DNA of 46,067 nt from Microseira wollei NIES-4236 (GCF_020521235.1 NZ_BLAY01000075.1:1-46067), one strand, 5' to 3'; positions 1-9,266 are shown, counted from the stretch's first letter. The notes: generated by a model not told the origin, from the sequence alone. Program-made: numbers and translations.

Positions 1-883
1 ACAACCTGTAGGGGCACGGCACCAGCAACTATTGTTCTCAAAACAGAGAAGGTTTATACTGCCGTGCCCCTACCGCCGCCGATGTTAGGGATGATTTGTT
101 TAACAAATTGCAAATTGACCAACAAAAGAATCAATTGGTGGAACAACCTGTAGGGGCACGGCACCAGCAAATATTGTTCTCAAAACAGAGAAGGTTTATA
201 CTGCCGTGCCCCTACCTGTTGGCGAATCAATTGGTGGAACAACCTGTAGGGGCACGGCACCAGCAACTATTGTTCTCAAAACAGAGAAGGTTTATACTGC
301 CGTGCCCCTACCGCCGCCGATGTTAGGGATGATTTGTTTAACAAATTGCAAATTGACCAACAAAAGAATCAATTGGTGGAACAACCTGTAGGGGCACGGC
401 ACCAGCAAATATTATTCTCAAAACAGAGAAGGTTTATACTGCCGTGCCCCTACCGCCGCCGATGTTAGGGATGATTTGTTTAACAAATTGCAAATTGACC
501 AACAAAAGAATCAATTGGTGGAACAACCTGTAGGGGCACGGCACCAGCAAATATTATTCTCAAAACAGAGAACGTCTATACTGCCGTGCCCCTACCTGTT
601 GGCGAATCAATCGGTGGCACAACCTGTAGGGGCACGGCACCAGCAAATATTGTTCTCAAAACAGAGAAGGTTTATACTGCCGTGCCCCTACCTGTTGGCG
701 AATCAATCGGTGGCACAACCTGTAGGGGCACGGCACCAGCAAATATTGTTCTCAAAACAGAGAAGGTTTATACTGCCGTGCCCCTACCTGTTGGCAAATC
801 AATCGGTGGCACAACCTGTAGGGGCACGGCACCAGCAAATATTATTCTCAAAACAGAGAACGTCTATACTGCCGTGCCCCTAC
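1..883. repeat. Array of eight 66-bp palindromic repeats
   Basis: Eight copies begin with GTAGGGGCACGGC at 8, 150, 246, 388, 530, 626, 722 and 818. Each ends 66 bp later with the perfect inverse GCCGTGCCCCTAC around a 40-nt AT-rich loop. Copy-to-copy distances are 142 or 96 bp because only two spacer types alternate: a long one (for example 73-145) and a short one beginning TGTTGGCGAATCAAT. The array continues off the left edge. Open frames run through it because the 96-bp period is a multiple of three, but they translate only the repeat, so I call no gene here. A related solitary copy lies at 33191-33256. Confidence 0.93.
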
Positions 884-963
884 CGCCGCCGATTTTAGGG
901 GGGAATTTCTGTTGGTAATAGCCTCGCGTCCATTAAAATGGACAAAAAGCTGAAAATAGAAAC

Positions 964-2382
964 TTGAACATTCCTCGCTCGCTCTGGGTACAGGTAAAAT
1001 CTCATCCGATCGGCGCAATAATTGTGGCGTTCGCTCTGATTTTTTTTGCATCCAGCAGTATCCGACACGCTTTGCTTCAATCCTCGGCGTGGGATTTAGC
1101 CATTTTTGACCAAGCTGTTTATTTAATTAGCCAAGGTCAATCTCCCATTTCGTCTTTGATCGGGTTTCACATTCTAGGCGACCACGCGGCTTTTTTGTTA
1201 TATCCCCTAGCCTTACTGTATAAAATTTACCCGGATGTCCATTGGTTGCTAGCATTGCAAGCCTTGGCGTTGGCATTTGGCGCGTTACCTACCTGGTATT
1301 TATCGCTAGAAGCAGGGTTAAAAAAAACACAAGCAATCGCAATGGTGGCGGTATATCTTTTATATCCGCTGGTGTTTAATATTAATTTGTTTGATTTTCA
1401 TCCAGAAGTCTTCGCTTTACCCGGAATTTTAGCAGCAGTTTTGGCGGCGAGGTTAGGTGCGGTTGGGTGGTTTTGTGTTTGGATTATTTTAGTTTTAAGT
1501 TGCAAGGCGGTATTAGCTTTAACGGTAGCAGCAATGGGATTGTGGCTGCTGGTGTTTGAAAAGCGACGTTTGTGTGGTGCGATCGCTCTATGCACTGGCA
1601 TCGCTTGGTTTATAATTGCCACTGGAGTTATTATTCCCTTTTTCGGTGGCGAGTTAGCAACTATTGGGCGCCACCTTTCCCGCTATCAACATTTGGGAAA
1701 CTCTTTTTCAGAGATTGTAAAAAATCTTCTGCTTCAGCCAGGTTTATTTATTAAAAGCGTATTCTCACTAGCTAATTTAGAATATCTTGTTCTGCTATCA
1801 GCACCGATAATTTGGGGAATTTACCCGCAACATTTAACGCCTTTAGTAGGTGCAATTCCCGCCTTGGCGATGAACATTCTCGCAGATGACTTAACTCAAA
1901 AAAACTTAGTCCATCAATATTCGCTGCCAGTTTTGCCGTTTCTGCTATTAGCAGTAATTTCCAGCTTAGCCGCTGGACGAGGATGGCTGCGTCCGCGAGG
2001 AATAATTATTTGGTCGTTAGTGGCTTTTTTAGCATTGGCAAAGTATGGTTATTTTGGTTCCATTTATCTGAATTCTCTGGATAATTGGCAGGCTACGCGG
2101 GATGCGATATCGCAAATTAAAACCTCAGAGAGTGTCTTAACTACCCATAATATTGCACCTCATTTAGCGCAACGACGTTTAATTAAATTTACCAACGCCG
2201 ATTCACCCCCGACTGACTTGAATGAGTTTGAATACATCTTACTCAATTTGCGCCATCCTGGTTGGAAAAGTAGCCGCGAATTTGCGGAAAATTTAGTGAA
2301 TAAAGTGCAAGATAATCCTAATTTTAAGTTAAAATTTAAACAAGATGACGTTTATTTGTTTAATCAAACTAATCGTTCGTAG
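964..2382 (+). CDS. DUF2079 family integral membrane protein
   Basis: A 472-residue polytopic membrane protein of the DUF2079 family, which is common in cyanobacteria; its biochemical role is not established. The N-terminal half carries the features I associate with the family: a hydrophobic helix at about residues 17-35, then the motif SSAWDLAIFDQAVYLISQGQ and a GFHILGDHAAFLLYP segment. Many hydrophobic helices follow, and the last roughly 100 residues are soluble. The overall layout resembles GT-C type membrane glycosyltransferases, which is inference only. The start is a TTG; the ATG at 939 is out of frame and closes after ten codons. The gene stands alone downstream of the palindromic array, and a hairpin follows at 2414-2431. 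Confidence 0.8.
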   Translation: MNIPRSLWVQVKSHPIGAIIVAFALIFFASSSIRHALLQSSAWDLAIFDQAVYLISQGQSPISSLIGFHILGDHAAFLLYPLALLYKIYPDVHWLLALQALALAFGALPTWYLSLEAGLKKTQAIAMVAVYLLYPLVFNINLFDFHPEVFALPGILAAVLAARLGAVGWFCVWIILVLSCKAVLALTVAAMGLWLLVFEKRRLCGAIALCTGIAWFIIATGVIIPFFGGELATIGRHLSRYQHLGNSFSEIVKNLLLQPGLFIKSVFSLANLEYLVLLSAPIIWGIYPQHLTPLVGAIPALAMNILADDLTQKNLVHQYSLPVLPFLLLAVISSLAAGRGWLRPRGIIIWSLVAFLALAKYGYFGSIYLNSLDNWQATRDAISQIKTSESVLTTHNIAPHLAQRRLIKFTNADSPPTDLNEFEYILLNLRHPGWKSSREFAENLVNKVQDNPNFKLKFKQDDVYLFNQTNRS

Positions 2383-2413
2383 TAAGGAATTCAGTCTTTC
2401 CTCTGTTGCTGAA

Positions 2414-2431
2414 TCAGGACTAAAGTCCTGA
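2414..2431 (+). terminator. Hairpin after the DUF2079 gene
   Basis: TCAGGACT and AGTCCTGA form a perfect 8-bp stem around AA, 32 bp after the DUF2079 stop codon. There is no clear T-run, so it may be a dispersed palindrome rather than an efficient intrinsic terminator. Confidence 0.4.
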
Positions 2432-2646
2432 CGACGAACGATCTGTCAATTTCAGGACTTATATTATGTCCGTTGAATCACCCATAATAAAACCTGACCA
2501 CGTTGCCACCCAGATGATGGGAATTTAGGGAACATCCGAGATATCTTGCCAGAACAGATAACCTTCAAGCTGCCTTGGCCCTACGCTCAATCGCGGGTAA
2601 TCGACCGGACATGATATGACGCAGCAACTCCAGATATGGTGGAGAT

Positions 2647-2672
2647 GGTGCGTTACGCTTGGCTAACGCACC
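2647..2672. repeat. GGTGCGTTA hairpin repeat between convergent genes
   Basis: GGTGCGTTA (2647-2655) pairs perfectly with TAACGCACC (2664-2672). It sits just downstream of the ADP-ribosylglycohydrolase gene and between convergent genes. It could help end transcription, but it also looks like a common cyanobacterial dispersed palindrome. Confidence 0.5.
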
Positions 2673-2678
2673 CTACAT

Positions 2679-3608
2679 CTAGAGACTTTGGGATAAAGAG
2701 AAAAGTTGCTCAGCAAAGGATGCAATCAAATCGCGGTATGCTAGGCGATCGCGCCAGGATTGGGGTATCCCCTGTTCTCCATAAAAGGCTCCGGCTAACT
2801 GTCCGTAAACTGCCCCCGTTGTATCGGCATCATCCCCCAAATTGACGGCTAAAAGACAGCCTTCTTCAAAAGATTGACTGTGGTAGAATGCCCACAACGC
2901 TGCTTCTAAAGATGCGACTACATAGCCGGAACCTTTAATTTCTGGGGGTTGACGATGTTTAAACGATCCTGCTGCAATGGCGTCGATTTCATCAACTAAT
3001 GGATTTTGTTGCCAATAGTTGGGAATCGGGCTGTAATATGGGGAGAGTAACTCATCTCGACTAGCTCCATTGACGGCTCCCACAAGCAGCGCGCCTAAAT
3101 ATCGACAAGCATCAATAGCAGTTGCTGCGCCATGAGTTGTGCGAGAACTTTCACCGGAAAATGCGATCGCATCTTCAGGGTTTTGAGCGAAAAACAGGGG
3201 TACGGGCGCCAAGCGCATAATCGACCCATTCCCAGCACTGCGGGGATTTGTGTCACCACAGTAGGATTCTCTTGTCTTCTCAAATCGCATCAGCGCCTTT
3301 CGCACAGTACGACCAATATCAAAGAAGTATCCTTTGCTACTCAGGTATCCGCGTCTATACCATTGCAGATATCGTTGCAGTTGATCGATGGGGACAAACC
3401 CGTTTTGCTCGATCAGACTTTCTGCTAAACACAATGCCATTGAAGTATCGTCTGTCCACTCTCCTGGTTGCAGTCCAAAAGGACCGCCGCCAACCATATC
3501 CTTAATGGGTGTAAATGTGTCAGGTGGTTGGAACTCTAGGGTGGTTCCCACCGCATCGCCAGCAGCTAAGCCGAGAAGACATCCCCGATAACGCTCGATT
3601 GCTTGCAT
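2679..3608 (-). CDS. ADP-ribosylglycohydrolase family protein
   Basis: A 309-residue protein of the ADP-ribosylglycohydrolase (DraG/ARH) fold, which removes ADP-ribose from proteins or small molecules using two magnesium ions. Visible signatures are [13 protein letters not shown] near the N terminus, the metal-binding TDDTSMAL at about 52-59, the [10 protein letters not shown] loop in the middle, and [20 protein letters not shown] near residues 257-276. These conserved acidic clusters make an active enzyme likely. The length is normal for a single-domain member. The target is unknown: no nitrogenase (dinitrogenase reductase) genes are nearby, so a DraG role is not supported. The gene lies upstream of nothing obvious and is separated from plsC-like DNA by a short gap holding a dispersed repeat. 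Confidence 0.85.
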   Translation of the reverse strand: MQAIERYRGCLLGLAAGDAVGTTLEFQPPDTFTPIKDMVGGGPFGLQPGEWTDDTSMALCLAESLIEQNGFVPIDQLQRYLQWYRRGYLSSKGYFFDIGRTVRKALMRFEKTRESYCGDTNPRSAGNGSIMRLAPVPLFFAQNPEDAIAFSGESSRTTHGAATAIDACRYLGALLVGAVNGASRDELLSPYYSPIPNYWQQNPLVDEIDAIAAGSFKHRQPPEIKGSGYVVASLEAALWAFYHSQSFEEGCLLAVNLGDDADTTGAVYGQLAGAFYGEQGIPQSWRDRLAYRDLIASFAEQLFSLSQSL

Positions 3609-3610
3609 AA

Positions 3611-3652
3611 ACAGGACTTACGCAGGTTGAGGCCATCACCTTTGTTTCTTGG
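3611..3652 (+). repeat. CAGGACTTACGC dispersed repeat, copy 1
   Basis: This starts ACAGGACTTACGC and continues with ATCACC and GTTTCTTGG. It matches copies at 9267-9308 (opposite orientation) and 10807-10848. It fills the gap between the acyltransferase and ADP-ribosylglycohydrolase genes and looks like one end of a non-autonomous element. Confidence 0.6.
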
Positions 3653-3664
3653 CGCCTGATAAAA

Positions 3665-5047
3665 TTAAACCATTTTTTCTAAAGCTGTTTGCAAATCTTT
3701 TGTCAGATCGGCAACAGCTTGGCGACGATTGCTTTTATAAGCATCCCAACGTTCTGATATTGATATCGGTTCTCCTATACTTAAGCATACCCGTTGCTTA
3801 CCCAGTTTTGGGCGCTTGAAGGCGTTACCGCCTTTAATTTTGGTCATTGTATCCCAAATGAGCAAAGTTGTTTCCGCAAACCGTTCGGGGGTTTGTTTTT
3901 CGATAACATACCTACCAGTTACAGCTACGAAACTTTCCACCAAGCGCATGTGCCACATTCGCAAACTGGCCTCTTCGGCAATCCGATCGGCGAGTCCTCG
4001 TTCTAGAGGGGGTAAAGCGTCTATATTTTTAATATCTTCTCGAAATATCCAATCCCACCCCGCTTGCTCTAGACGCCGACAGCGGTCGATTAAGCTACCT
4101 TTGGGCTGGAGGTTAAACGCTTGCTCTGCTACTTTTAAGGCTACATCGAGGAGAGATCCCAGTCGAGTTACTAACTCTTCATTCGTACTGGGGAGAGCGA
4201 ATCGAGTGCTGGTAGAAGCGGCGGGCAAGGTTTGGTGATAAAACCGAGTGTAGAATTCTTCCACGCGGGTGAGTAAGTGTCCGCTCAAGCGAAACAAGCG
4301 CCGGTAACGCAAATGATGTTGGCTTTTTGCGGTTTCCTCGCTTAAATTCAAATCCTCTACAGGTAAACCGCTATCAATTTCTAATTGAGTTAAAAGCTTG
4401 TCTAAGGCATCCCACGGATCGTGTATATACTGATACTTAATACCAATGGGCACGATTAAAACTTGTTCCGAGCGTCCGGCTTTCAGTATATCTTCGACAC
4501 ACCAAAATCCCAGTTGGCATATTCCCGGTTCTAGGGGGCTGACAACTTCATTATGTCCGTTGGTGGCGCCTTCTGGAGCTGCCATCATGGGCAAGTTACC
4601 GTTGGCAAATAGCTCCCGTGCCGAGCGCAAACCGAGTCGGTCTACTTTCCCTCGCAGGATGGGGGTTCCACCTAGACGGGGATATAGCCATTCTACGATT
4701 GAACCAGCCCATAGGGGAATTCCCCGATCGTAGATAAAATGGGCGTGTACGGGATAGTTCAGCGGGATTTGCTTTCGTTTGGCAAGCTGCGGTACCAGAT
4801 TCCACAGCAGGTGCATTAGGCTAAAAGGATCGTCGCCACTGGGATGGCGAAATGCCATTAAGAAGCGGATTTTCCCAGATTGAAACTCGTGGTAGAGATC
4901 GACGAGGCGTTCCACGTTATCTGCTTGAATGTCGCTGATATTGGTGCGCGATCGCCACCAAAACGGTAGTATCCACTGGCATCCCCGTAAAACTACCGAG
5001 TTGAGTGCCGGTGGAATAAATTCTAAAGGCGGTTGAACCTGACTCAT
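3665..5047 (-). CDS. PlsC-like lysophospholipid acyltransferase family protein
   Basis: A 460-residue protein with the glycerolipid acyltransferase signature: HPSGDD at residues 68-73 fits the catalytic HX4D motif, and PEGATNG near residue 160 fits the acceptor-binding EGT block. The family acylates lysophosphatidate or related acceptors at the membrane in phospholipid or glycolipid synthesis. The protein is nearly twice as long as canonical PlsC: the acyltransferase domain fills about residues 55-250 and a long, mainly helical C-terminal region follows that I cannot assign. It is likely a cyanobacteria-specific variant; the acceptor and donor cannot be told from sequence. It is transcribed toward the ADP-ribosylglycohydrolase gene with a 56-bp gap, so the two may share a transcript. 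Confidence 0.75.
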   Translation of the reverse strand: MSQVQPPLEFIPPALNSVVLRGCQWILPFWWRSRTNISDIQADNVERLVDLYHEFQSGKIRFLMAFRHPSGDDPFSLMHLLWNLVPQLAKRKQIPLNYPVHAHFIYDRGIPLWAGSIVEWLYPRLGGTPILRGKVDRLGLRSARELFANGNLPMMAAPEGATNGHNEVVSPLEPGICQLGFWCVEDILKAGRSEQVLIVPIGIKYQYIHDPWDALDKLLTQLEIDSGLPVEDLNLSEETAKSQHHLRYRRLFRLSGHLLTRVEEFYTRFYHQTLPAASTSTRFALPSTNEELVTRLGSLLDVALKVAEQAFNLQPKGSLIDRCRRLEQAGWDWIFREDIKNIDALPPLERGLADRIAEEASLRMWHMRLVESFVAVTGRYVIEKQTPERFAETTLLIWDTMTKIKGGNAFKRPKLGKQRVCLSIGEPISISERWDAYKSNRRQAVADLTKDLQTALEKMV

Positions 5048-5708
5048 AGCTGTCGTTATTCGGTGGAATTGATGAGTTTATTTTATTTAATCTTCGTTTT
5101 CTATAATAATTCTATCAATTCATACCCCTGAGACGATTGTAAGTTTTGCTATATTCAAAAATAAAATCATTGGAGAGTTTAGTCTTATTTGTCAACCTTA
5201 GAATTACTGAAATATTGGGTGATTTTGCGACGATTGGCTAGCAGCCATTTTTCCTGACTCTATTCAGTAGAATAACCCAAGGCATTTCTCCGAAAAGTGT
5301 ATTTTAATTTAAGTATAAGGATTGAGAGCTGCTTCACAAAAACTTTAAAAAACCCAGTAGGTAACCCCGCTCCTGTAAAGTTTTCGTGAAATCACACTAA
5401 AAATATGACGGGCGTCACAAATAGGGGTGTATTAATATGAATAAGAGTTCAATTTTCATCTATCCCAAAGATAAAATTTGAACTCTGACTAAATGTAAGC
5501 TCAACAACTAGCTCCACGTTGAGTTGAACGGGAAGCGAAAAACTAACAGTTTGGGCATAGGCAATCGAAGAGATTGGTAAACTTCTTGTCTGTGCAGCAC
5601 GATTAAGCAGACCTAAATTTACTTCATCAGGGGTTAAATCAGGGTATCTAGGTCTGATGATTAACATGTGATTCTTGCGGGTAAAAGTCGTTTGTCAGAT
5701 AGGTAGTT
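5048..5708. other. 660-bp intergenic region
   Basis: This AT-rich gap separates divergent genes and should hold promoters for both sides. An inverted pair AAAACTTTA / TAAAGTTTT lies near 5339-5387. Apart from one doubtful short minus-strand frame (5449-5667) I see no gene, RNA or insertion sequence. Confidence 0.5.
5449..5667 (-). CDS. Doubtful small hypothetical protein
   Basis: A 72-codon frame starting MLIIRPRYPDLTPDEVNLGL. Codon choice is ordinary for this genome, but the ribosome binding site is weak and I recognise no family. It lies divergent to the FHA gene, 41 bp from that gene's start, and could also be a remnant or chance frame. Confidence 0.28.
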   Translation of the reverse strand: MLIIRPRYPDLTPDEVNLGLLNRAAQTRSLPISSIAYAQTVSFSLPVQLNVELVVELTFSQSSNFIFGIDEN

Positions 5709-6266
5709 ATGTTCCACCTGAAGTCCCCTAAACCTAATAATTTTGACCAAGCTTTGAGCTTCCTGGAACAAAATCCTGCGCTCTCAGATTCATTGTTGGC
5801 TGAGTGTAACCACGACGTAGAAAAGGTTACAACGATTATCCAACCGATTTTGAATGCTGCCTTGCGTTGTGAAATTGCTCGCTTCTACATTCAGGCAATT
5901 ACAACGGGTAGAACGACTTTTCTCGTGACGAACTTAAAAGAGTCGGAAGCGCTTCAGATTACGGACAGTGCTGCCAGCTGGTTGCTGGGACGTTCTGGCA
6001 ATTGCGCGATCGCGATTAAAGATACCTGTATCTCTCGCCAACATGCCGTGATTGGACATGTCTTAGGCAGAGAGTTCTACATTACAGACGTTGGTAGCAG
6101 CAACGGGACTTGGGTAAATCATCGTCGCCTAGCTCATTTGGAGCGTTGTCTCCTTAGAGATGGCGACCTAATCCAGTTAGGTCCGGTACAGATAGAATTT
6201 TTTATCGCTAACAGTCAAATTTGGTCACCCGCAGCGTTTGATGTGGGTGTGACTGAATTTTGTTAA
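5709..6266 (+). CDS. FHA domain protein
   Basis: A 185-residue soluble protein with a forkhead-associated domain at about 80-175, a module that binds phosphothreonine peptides. The core elements are all visible: LLGRSGNCAI (strand with the conserved GR), ISRQHAVI (phosphate-binding SRxH), and DVGSSNGTWVN with the second binding loop. The 80 residues before it, rich in Leu and acidic residues, match no domain I know and may be a partner-binding helical region. Such proteins usually act downstream of Ser/Thr kinases; no kinase or phosphatase gene lies nearby, so the partner is unknown. It is convergent with the RNase gene, and a long hairpin separates them. Confidence 0.88.
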   Translation: MFHLKSPKPNNFDQALSFLEQNPALSDSLLAECNHDVEKVTTIIQPILNAALRCEIARFYIQAITTGRTTFLVTNLKESEALQITDSAASWLLGRSGNCAIAIKDTCISRQHAVIGHVLGREFYITDVGSSNGTWVNHRRLAHLERCLLRDGDLIQLGPVQIEFFIANSQIWSPAAFDVGVTEFC

Positions 6267-6292
6267 TTCGGAAATGGGTAATGGCAAATTTT

Positions 6293-6337
6293 AGATTGCA
6301 GATGGCAGATTTAAAATCAATCTGCCATCTGCAATCT
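6293..6337. terminator. Perfect 19-bp hairpin between convergent genes
   Basis: AGATTGCAGATGGCAGATT (6293-6311) pairs perfectly with 6319-6337 around a 7-nt loop. It lies between the convergent FHA and RNase genes, so it may stop transcription from both sides. Its words (CAGATT, GCAATCT) belong to the dispersed short repeats of this genome, suggesting a terminator-like hairpin made of repeat DNA. Confidence 0.55.
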
Positions 6338-6352
6338 GCAATCTGCAATTCC

Positions 6353-8371
6353 CTACGTTGCAGCAGGTTGAGCGGGTTGGTCGATCAGTTCTTGGAACCG
6401 GATGGCGTCGGAGCGGGGGTCAACATAGCTGACGCGGACATCCAGACGCTCGCCCAGCGCCACGGAGCGCTTGATTTGCATGGGTAATTCTAGTCCCAGA
6501 TCTTCTAGGAGAATTAACCCCAACCGTTCATCTTCCCTCAGCCAGCGCAACAATACCGCTTGCCAAGCTTGCTCCGAGGTGCGTCGGAGATATTCCAAAG
6601 CCCAATAGCGCTGGGTTTGGCGTTCTACGAGCGAGGCTTCTTGAGAAGCCGTCGTGACGCCGATCATCACTTCTTTGACTTCTTCTGCGGAAAAGGGCGG
6701 CTGTTCGCCTCGCAGGTGGGCTTTAATTTGGAAGTGGGTGAGCAAGTCGCTGTAGCGCCGGATGGGAGATGTTACCTGGGTATAGCTATCTAAGCCCAAA
6801 CTGGCATGGCGAGCGGGGGTAATGCTCATTTCGCTGCGGGGCATACAGCGTCGGATGGCACAGGCGCGCACTGGACCGGCGGGGAGTTGTAGCAGTTCTT
6901 CGTCTGGGGGCAGTTCGGGTTGGGGTTGAGAGCGGAAGGGTAGGGCAAGCTGGTGGGTTTGCGCGTAACGGGCGGCGACTTCGCCTGCTAAGATCATCAT
7001 TTCTGCTACTAATTGCCGCGAAGGCGAGTCCTCCAACACTTCGATGTGGATCTCGTCGGCGTCAACTTTAATGCTCGCTTCTGGCAGGTGGATATTGATC
7101 GCGCCTTGGGAACGCCGCCACATTTGTCGCCGTTGGGCGTATCGCGCGATCGCATCTATTTCCAGTTCTGCTGGAACTCCCAGTTGCAGCATCTCATCCA
7201 CATCTTCGTAAGTCAACCGATAGGTAGGTTTGATAATGCTGGCGTGGATGCTGTATTCCGAAACGGCACCGTCGTCATCTAAAATAATGCCAAAACTGAG
7301 GGCGTTGCAGATTTTCCCCTGCACCAGACTCATCGGTCCGGTAGCCAGTTCCGCTGGGAACATCGGTATCATGCCAGTTGGCAAATACAACGTCGTGCTG
7401 CGCCGTCTGGCATCTAAGTCTAATTCATCACCTGGAGTGAGCCAGCGCGTCGGGTCGGCGATGTGAACCCACAGTCGCTGTTTCCCGTCTGGGATTAATT
7501 CCCAACTCAAGCCATCATCGATTTCTTTTGTACTTTCGTCGTCAATGGTATAAACTTTGAGTCGGGTCAGATCCAGGCGCTCTGAGTCCGGGTCGGGGGG
7601 AGCAACCTCAGTTCGCTGGTGAGCCACTTCTAGCACCTTTGTTGAAAAATTAACTGGAATTGACGAGCGCCGCAAAAATAAGTTTTCGTGGCGACTCCAC
7701 AGGCCCAAGTCCACCAACAAATCGAAAGCACCTTGGGGGTTTTCCGGTCGTTTGAGGGCAGCCAGGGTTTCCACTGCGGCAGCGCGCCCAGTTGCTTCGT
7801 CTCCTTGGATGGCAAACCGTTCCAGTGCTTCTAGGCGATGGCGATCGCTCTGCTGCCATTCTACCTGAAAGCCACGCAGCGCTTGCTCTACCCGCGCCCA
7901 AAACTCCTTCTGCTGAGTCTCCCGCTCTCTTGCTACTTCCAATTGATGTTTTATTTCTGCCACTTGGTTCGTCGAGCGGGGTTCGTAGCGATCGCCTTTT
8001 TGTTTAAAATACAGTTTGTCTTCCGATAACAAATAGTACGCCGCGTAGCATTGCGCCGGACTTTTTTCCGAGAACAGCAGCATTGCCATTTCCGCCGGAT
8101 CTACTGCCAAACCCTCTTCTACTAGGAATTCCCAAGCGACTTCCAAGCTTTCTGGGTCGATAAACGGATCTACCTCTTTGCGGAAGCGGGGTATATCCGA
8201 CGGTTTGTAAGTTTCACCGTTTACTTCGTAACTAACTTGTTTAGCATTAATGGTACGAGCTTGACCGCGATCGTCTACTACGATCCAGTGGTTTTTGCCC
8301 TCCGGACGTTCTGCCACGGCGAGGCAGCGCTCTCCATGTAACCGAAATTCGACTAGGGTTCCTTTTTCCAC
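6353..8371 (-). CDS. RNase II/RNase R family exoribonuclease (VacB/Zam-like)
   Basis: A 672-residue 3'-to-5' exoribonuclease of the RNB family, expected in cytoplasmic RNA decay and rRNA maturation. The RNB catalytic domain covers about 265-560. The motif TIDDESTKEIDDGLS at 275-289 supplies the metal-binding aspartates, and SPIRRYSDLL marks the conserved C-terminal RNB block. Residues 1-70 form a small beta-rich domain, and the last 60 residues are the short S1-like end typical of cyanobacterial members. Length fits the cyanobacterial RNase II-like (Zam) type rather than the roughly 800-residue RNase R. It follows rpmG and rpsR on the same strand, an arrangement I recall from other cyanobacteria; the 209-bp gap after rpsR could hold its own promoter. 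Confidence 0.88.
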   Translation of the reverse strand: MEKGTLVEFRLHGERCLAVAERPEGKNHWIVVDDRGQARTINAKQVSYEVNGETYKPSDIPRFRKEVDPFIDPESLEVAWEFLVEEGLAVDPAEMAMLLFSEKSPAQCYAAYYLLSEDKLYFKQKGDRYEPRSTNQVAEIKHQLEVARERETQQKEFWARVEQALRGFQVEWQQSDRHRLEALERFAIQGDEATGRAAAVETLAALKRPENPQGAFDLLVDLGLWSRHENLFLRRSSIPVNFSTKVLEVAHQRTEVAPPDPDSERLDLTRLKVYTIDDESTKEIDDGLSWELIPDGKQRLWVHIADPTRWLTPGDELDLDARRRSTTLYLPTGMIPMFPAELATGPMSLVQGKICNALSFGIILDDDGAVSEYSIHASIIKPTYRLTYEDVDEMLQLGVPAELEIDAIARYAQRRQMWRRSQGAINIHLPEASIKVDADEIHIEVLEDSPSRQLVAEMMILAGEVAARYAQTHQLALPFRSQPQPELPPDEELLQLPAGPVRACAIRRCMPRSEMSITPARHASLGLDSYTQVTSPIRRYSDLLTHFQIKAHLRGEQPPFSAEEVKEVMIGVTTASQEASLVERQTQRYWALEYLRRTSEQAWQAVLLRWLREDERLGLILLEDLGLELPMQIKRSVALGERLDVRVSYVDPRSDAIRFQELIDQPAQPAAT

Positions 8372-8580
8372 AAGTTACTTTGATTCCCGGCACTTCTATA
8401 TATATAAGTTATCCCAGACGCGCGCCATCGCTTTGTTCTTAGTAGGCGCTGTCTTCGCCGTTTCCGACTTTAAGCTATTCTTAATTTGCCCAATTCCTCT
8501 GTTTATTAGCTTGAATAGTTATGAGTGTAGAGTTTTAAGTTCCTATGAACCCTTATCTCTACCACTCAAAACTATTTTTG

Positions 8581-8796
8581 TTAGCCTTCTTGATTGATGA
8601 AAGGCAACAATGCCACAATGCGTGCCCGCTTAATCGCAAGTGTCAAGTCTCTTTGTTGCTTAGCGGTCAACCCGGTAATGCGGCGCGGCAAAATCTTCCC
8701 GCGTTCGGTGATAAATTTCCGCAACAGATCGATGTCTTTATAATCAATTGGTTCGCTTGGTTTAATCGGCGAAAGGCGACGACGGTAGTAGGTCAT
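8581..8796 (-). CDS. rpsR: 30S ribosomal protein S18
   Basis: A 71-residue S18 starting [13 protein letters not shown], with the conserved [27 protein letters not shown] core. S18 sits on the small-subunit platform, paired with S6. I chose the ATG at 8796 because the nine codons upstream would be translated from the tandem repeat at 8803-8890 and do not resemble S18. It follows rpmG and precedes the exoribonuclease gene on the same strand. Confidence 0.95.
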   Translation of the reverse strand: MTYYRRRLSPIKPSEPIDYKDIDLLRKFITERGKILPRRITGLTAKQQRDLTLAIKRARIVALLPFINQEG

Positions 8797-8802
8797 AGTT
8801 CT

Positions 8803-8890
8803 TGGTAATTGGTCATTGGTCATTGGTAATTGGTCATTGGTAATTGGTCATTGGTAATTGGTCATTCCCATTACCGATTACCCATTACCC
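8803..8890. repeat. GGTAATTGGTCATT short tandem repeat
   Basis: Alternating GGTAATT and GGTCATT heptads, ending in the complementary ATTACCCATTACC, fill the gap between rpmG and rpsR. The mixed orientation could fold into a hairpin between the two cotranscribed genes. Confidence 0.85.
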
Positions 8891-8898
8891 ATTACCAT

Positions 8899-9087
8899 CT
8901 ACTTGATTTCTTTGTGGACGGTATGTTTGTTACAGTGAGTGCAGAACTTTTTCAGTTCTAACCTTGCCGTCGTGTTGCGACGGTTCTTGGTTGAAGTGTA
9001 ACGAGATACGCCCTTTGAGCGCTTGGCTGGGTTAGAGCGACACTCGGTACATTCCAGGGTGATGATAATACGAACACCTTTTGCCAT
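8899..9087 (-). CDS. rpmG: 50S ribosomal protein L33
   Basis: A 62-residue L33 starting [16 protein letters not shown]. The zinc-ribbon pairs CTEC and CTHC are both present, so this is the zinc-binding form. The core [20 protein letters not shown] is typical. It is first in the rpmG-rpsR-RNase cluster, transcribed away from moeA. Confidence 0.95.
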   Translation of the reverse strand: MAKGVRIIITLECTECRSNPAKRSKGVSRYTSTKNRRNTTARLELKKFCTHCNKHTVHKEIK

Positions 9088-9193
9088 ACTTTAAACTTAG
9101 GTGTAAAGTCAAGAACAGAATTAATCACAAATTTCTATTCTCGCATAAGACGAGTCGCTTGTGCAACCAGCCGCTTGCAGCTGACGAGTCACA

Positions 9194-9245
9194 GGAGCAG
9201 GTGAGCAGGTGAGCAGGTGAGCAGGTGGGCAGGTGAGCAGGGGGG
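9194..9245. repeat. GAGCAGGT short tandem repeat
   Basis: About six 8-bp units of GAGCAGGT with drift to GGGCAGGT and GAGCAGGG, in the divergent rpmG-moeA gap. A closely related GAGCAGGG repeat lies in frame inside the hybrid kinase gene at 14699-14750. Confidence 0.9.
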
Positions 9246-9266
9246 AAATTATTTTACTTGTGAGAG

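Noticed and set aside
1-900. CRISPR array
   Set aside because: The units are long palindromes and the intervals are only two recurring sequences, not unique spacers. No cas genes are present.
96-918. Protein-coding frames through the palindromic array
   Set aside because: They translate only the repeat, have no ribosome binding sites and stay open because the 96-bp period is a multiple of three.
2679-3608. DraG (dinitrogenase reductase reactivation) assignment
   Set aside because: The fold fits, but no nif genes or DraT partner are in the window and the broader family has many other substrates.
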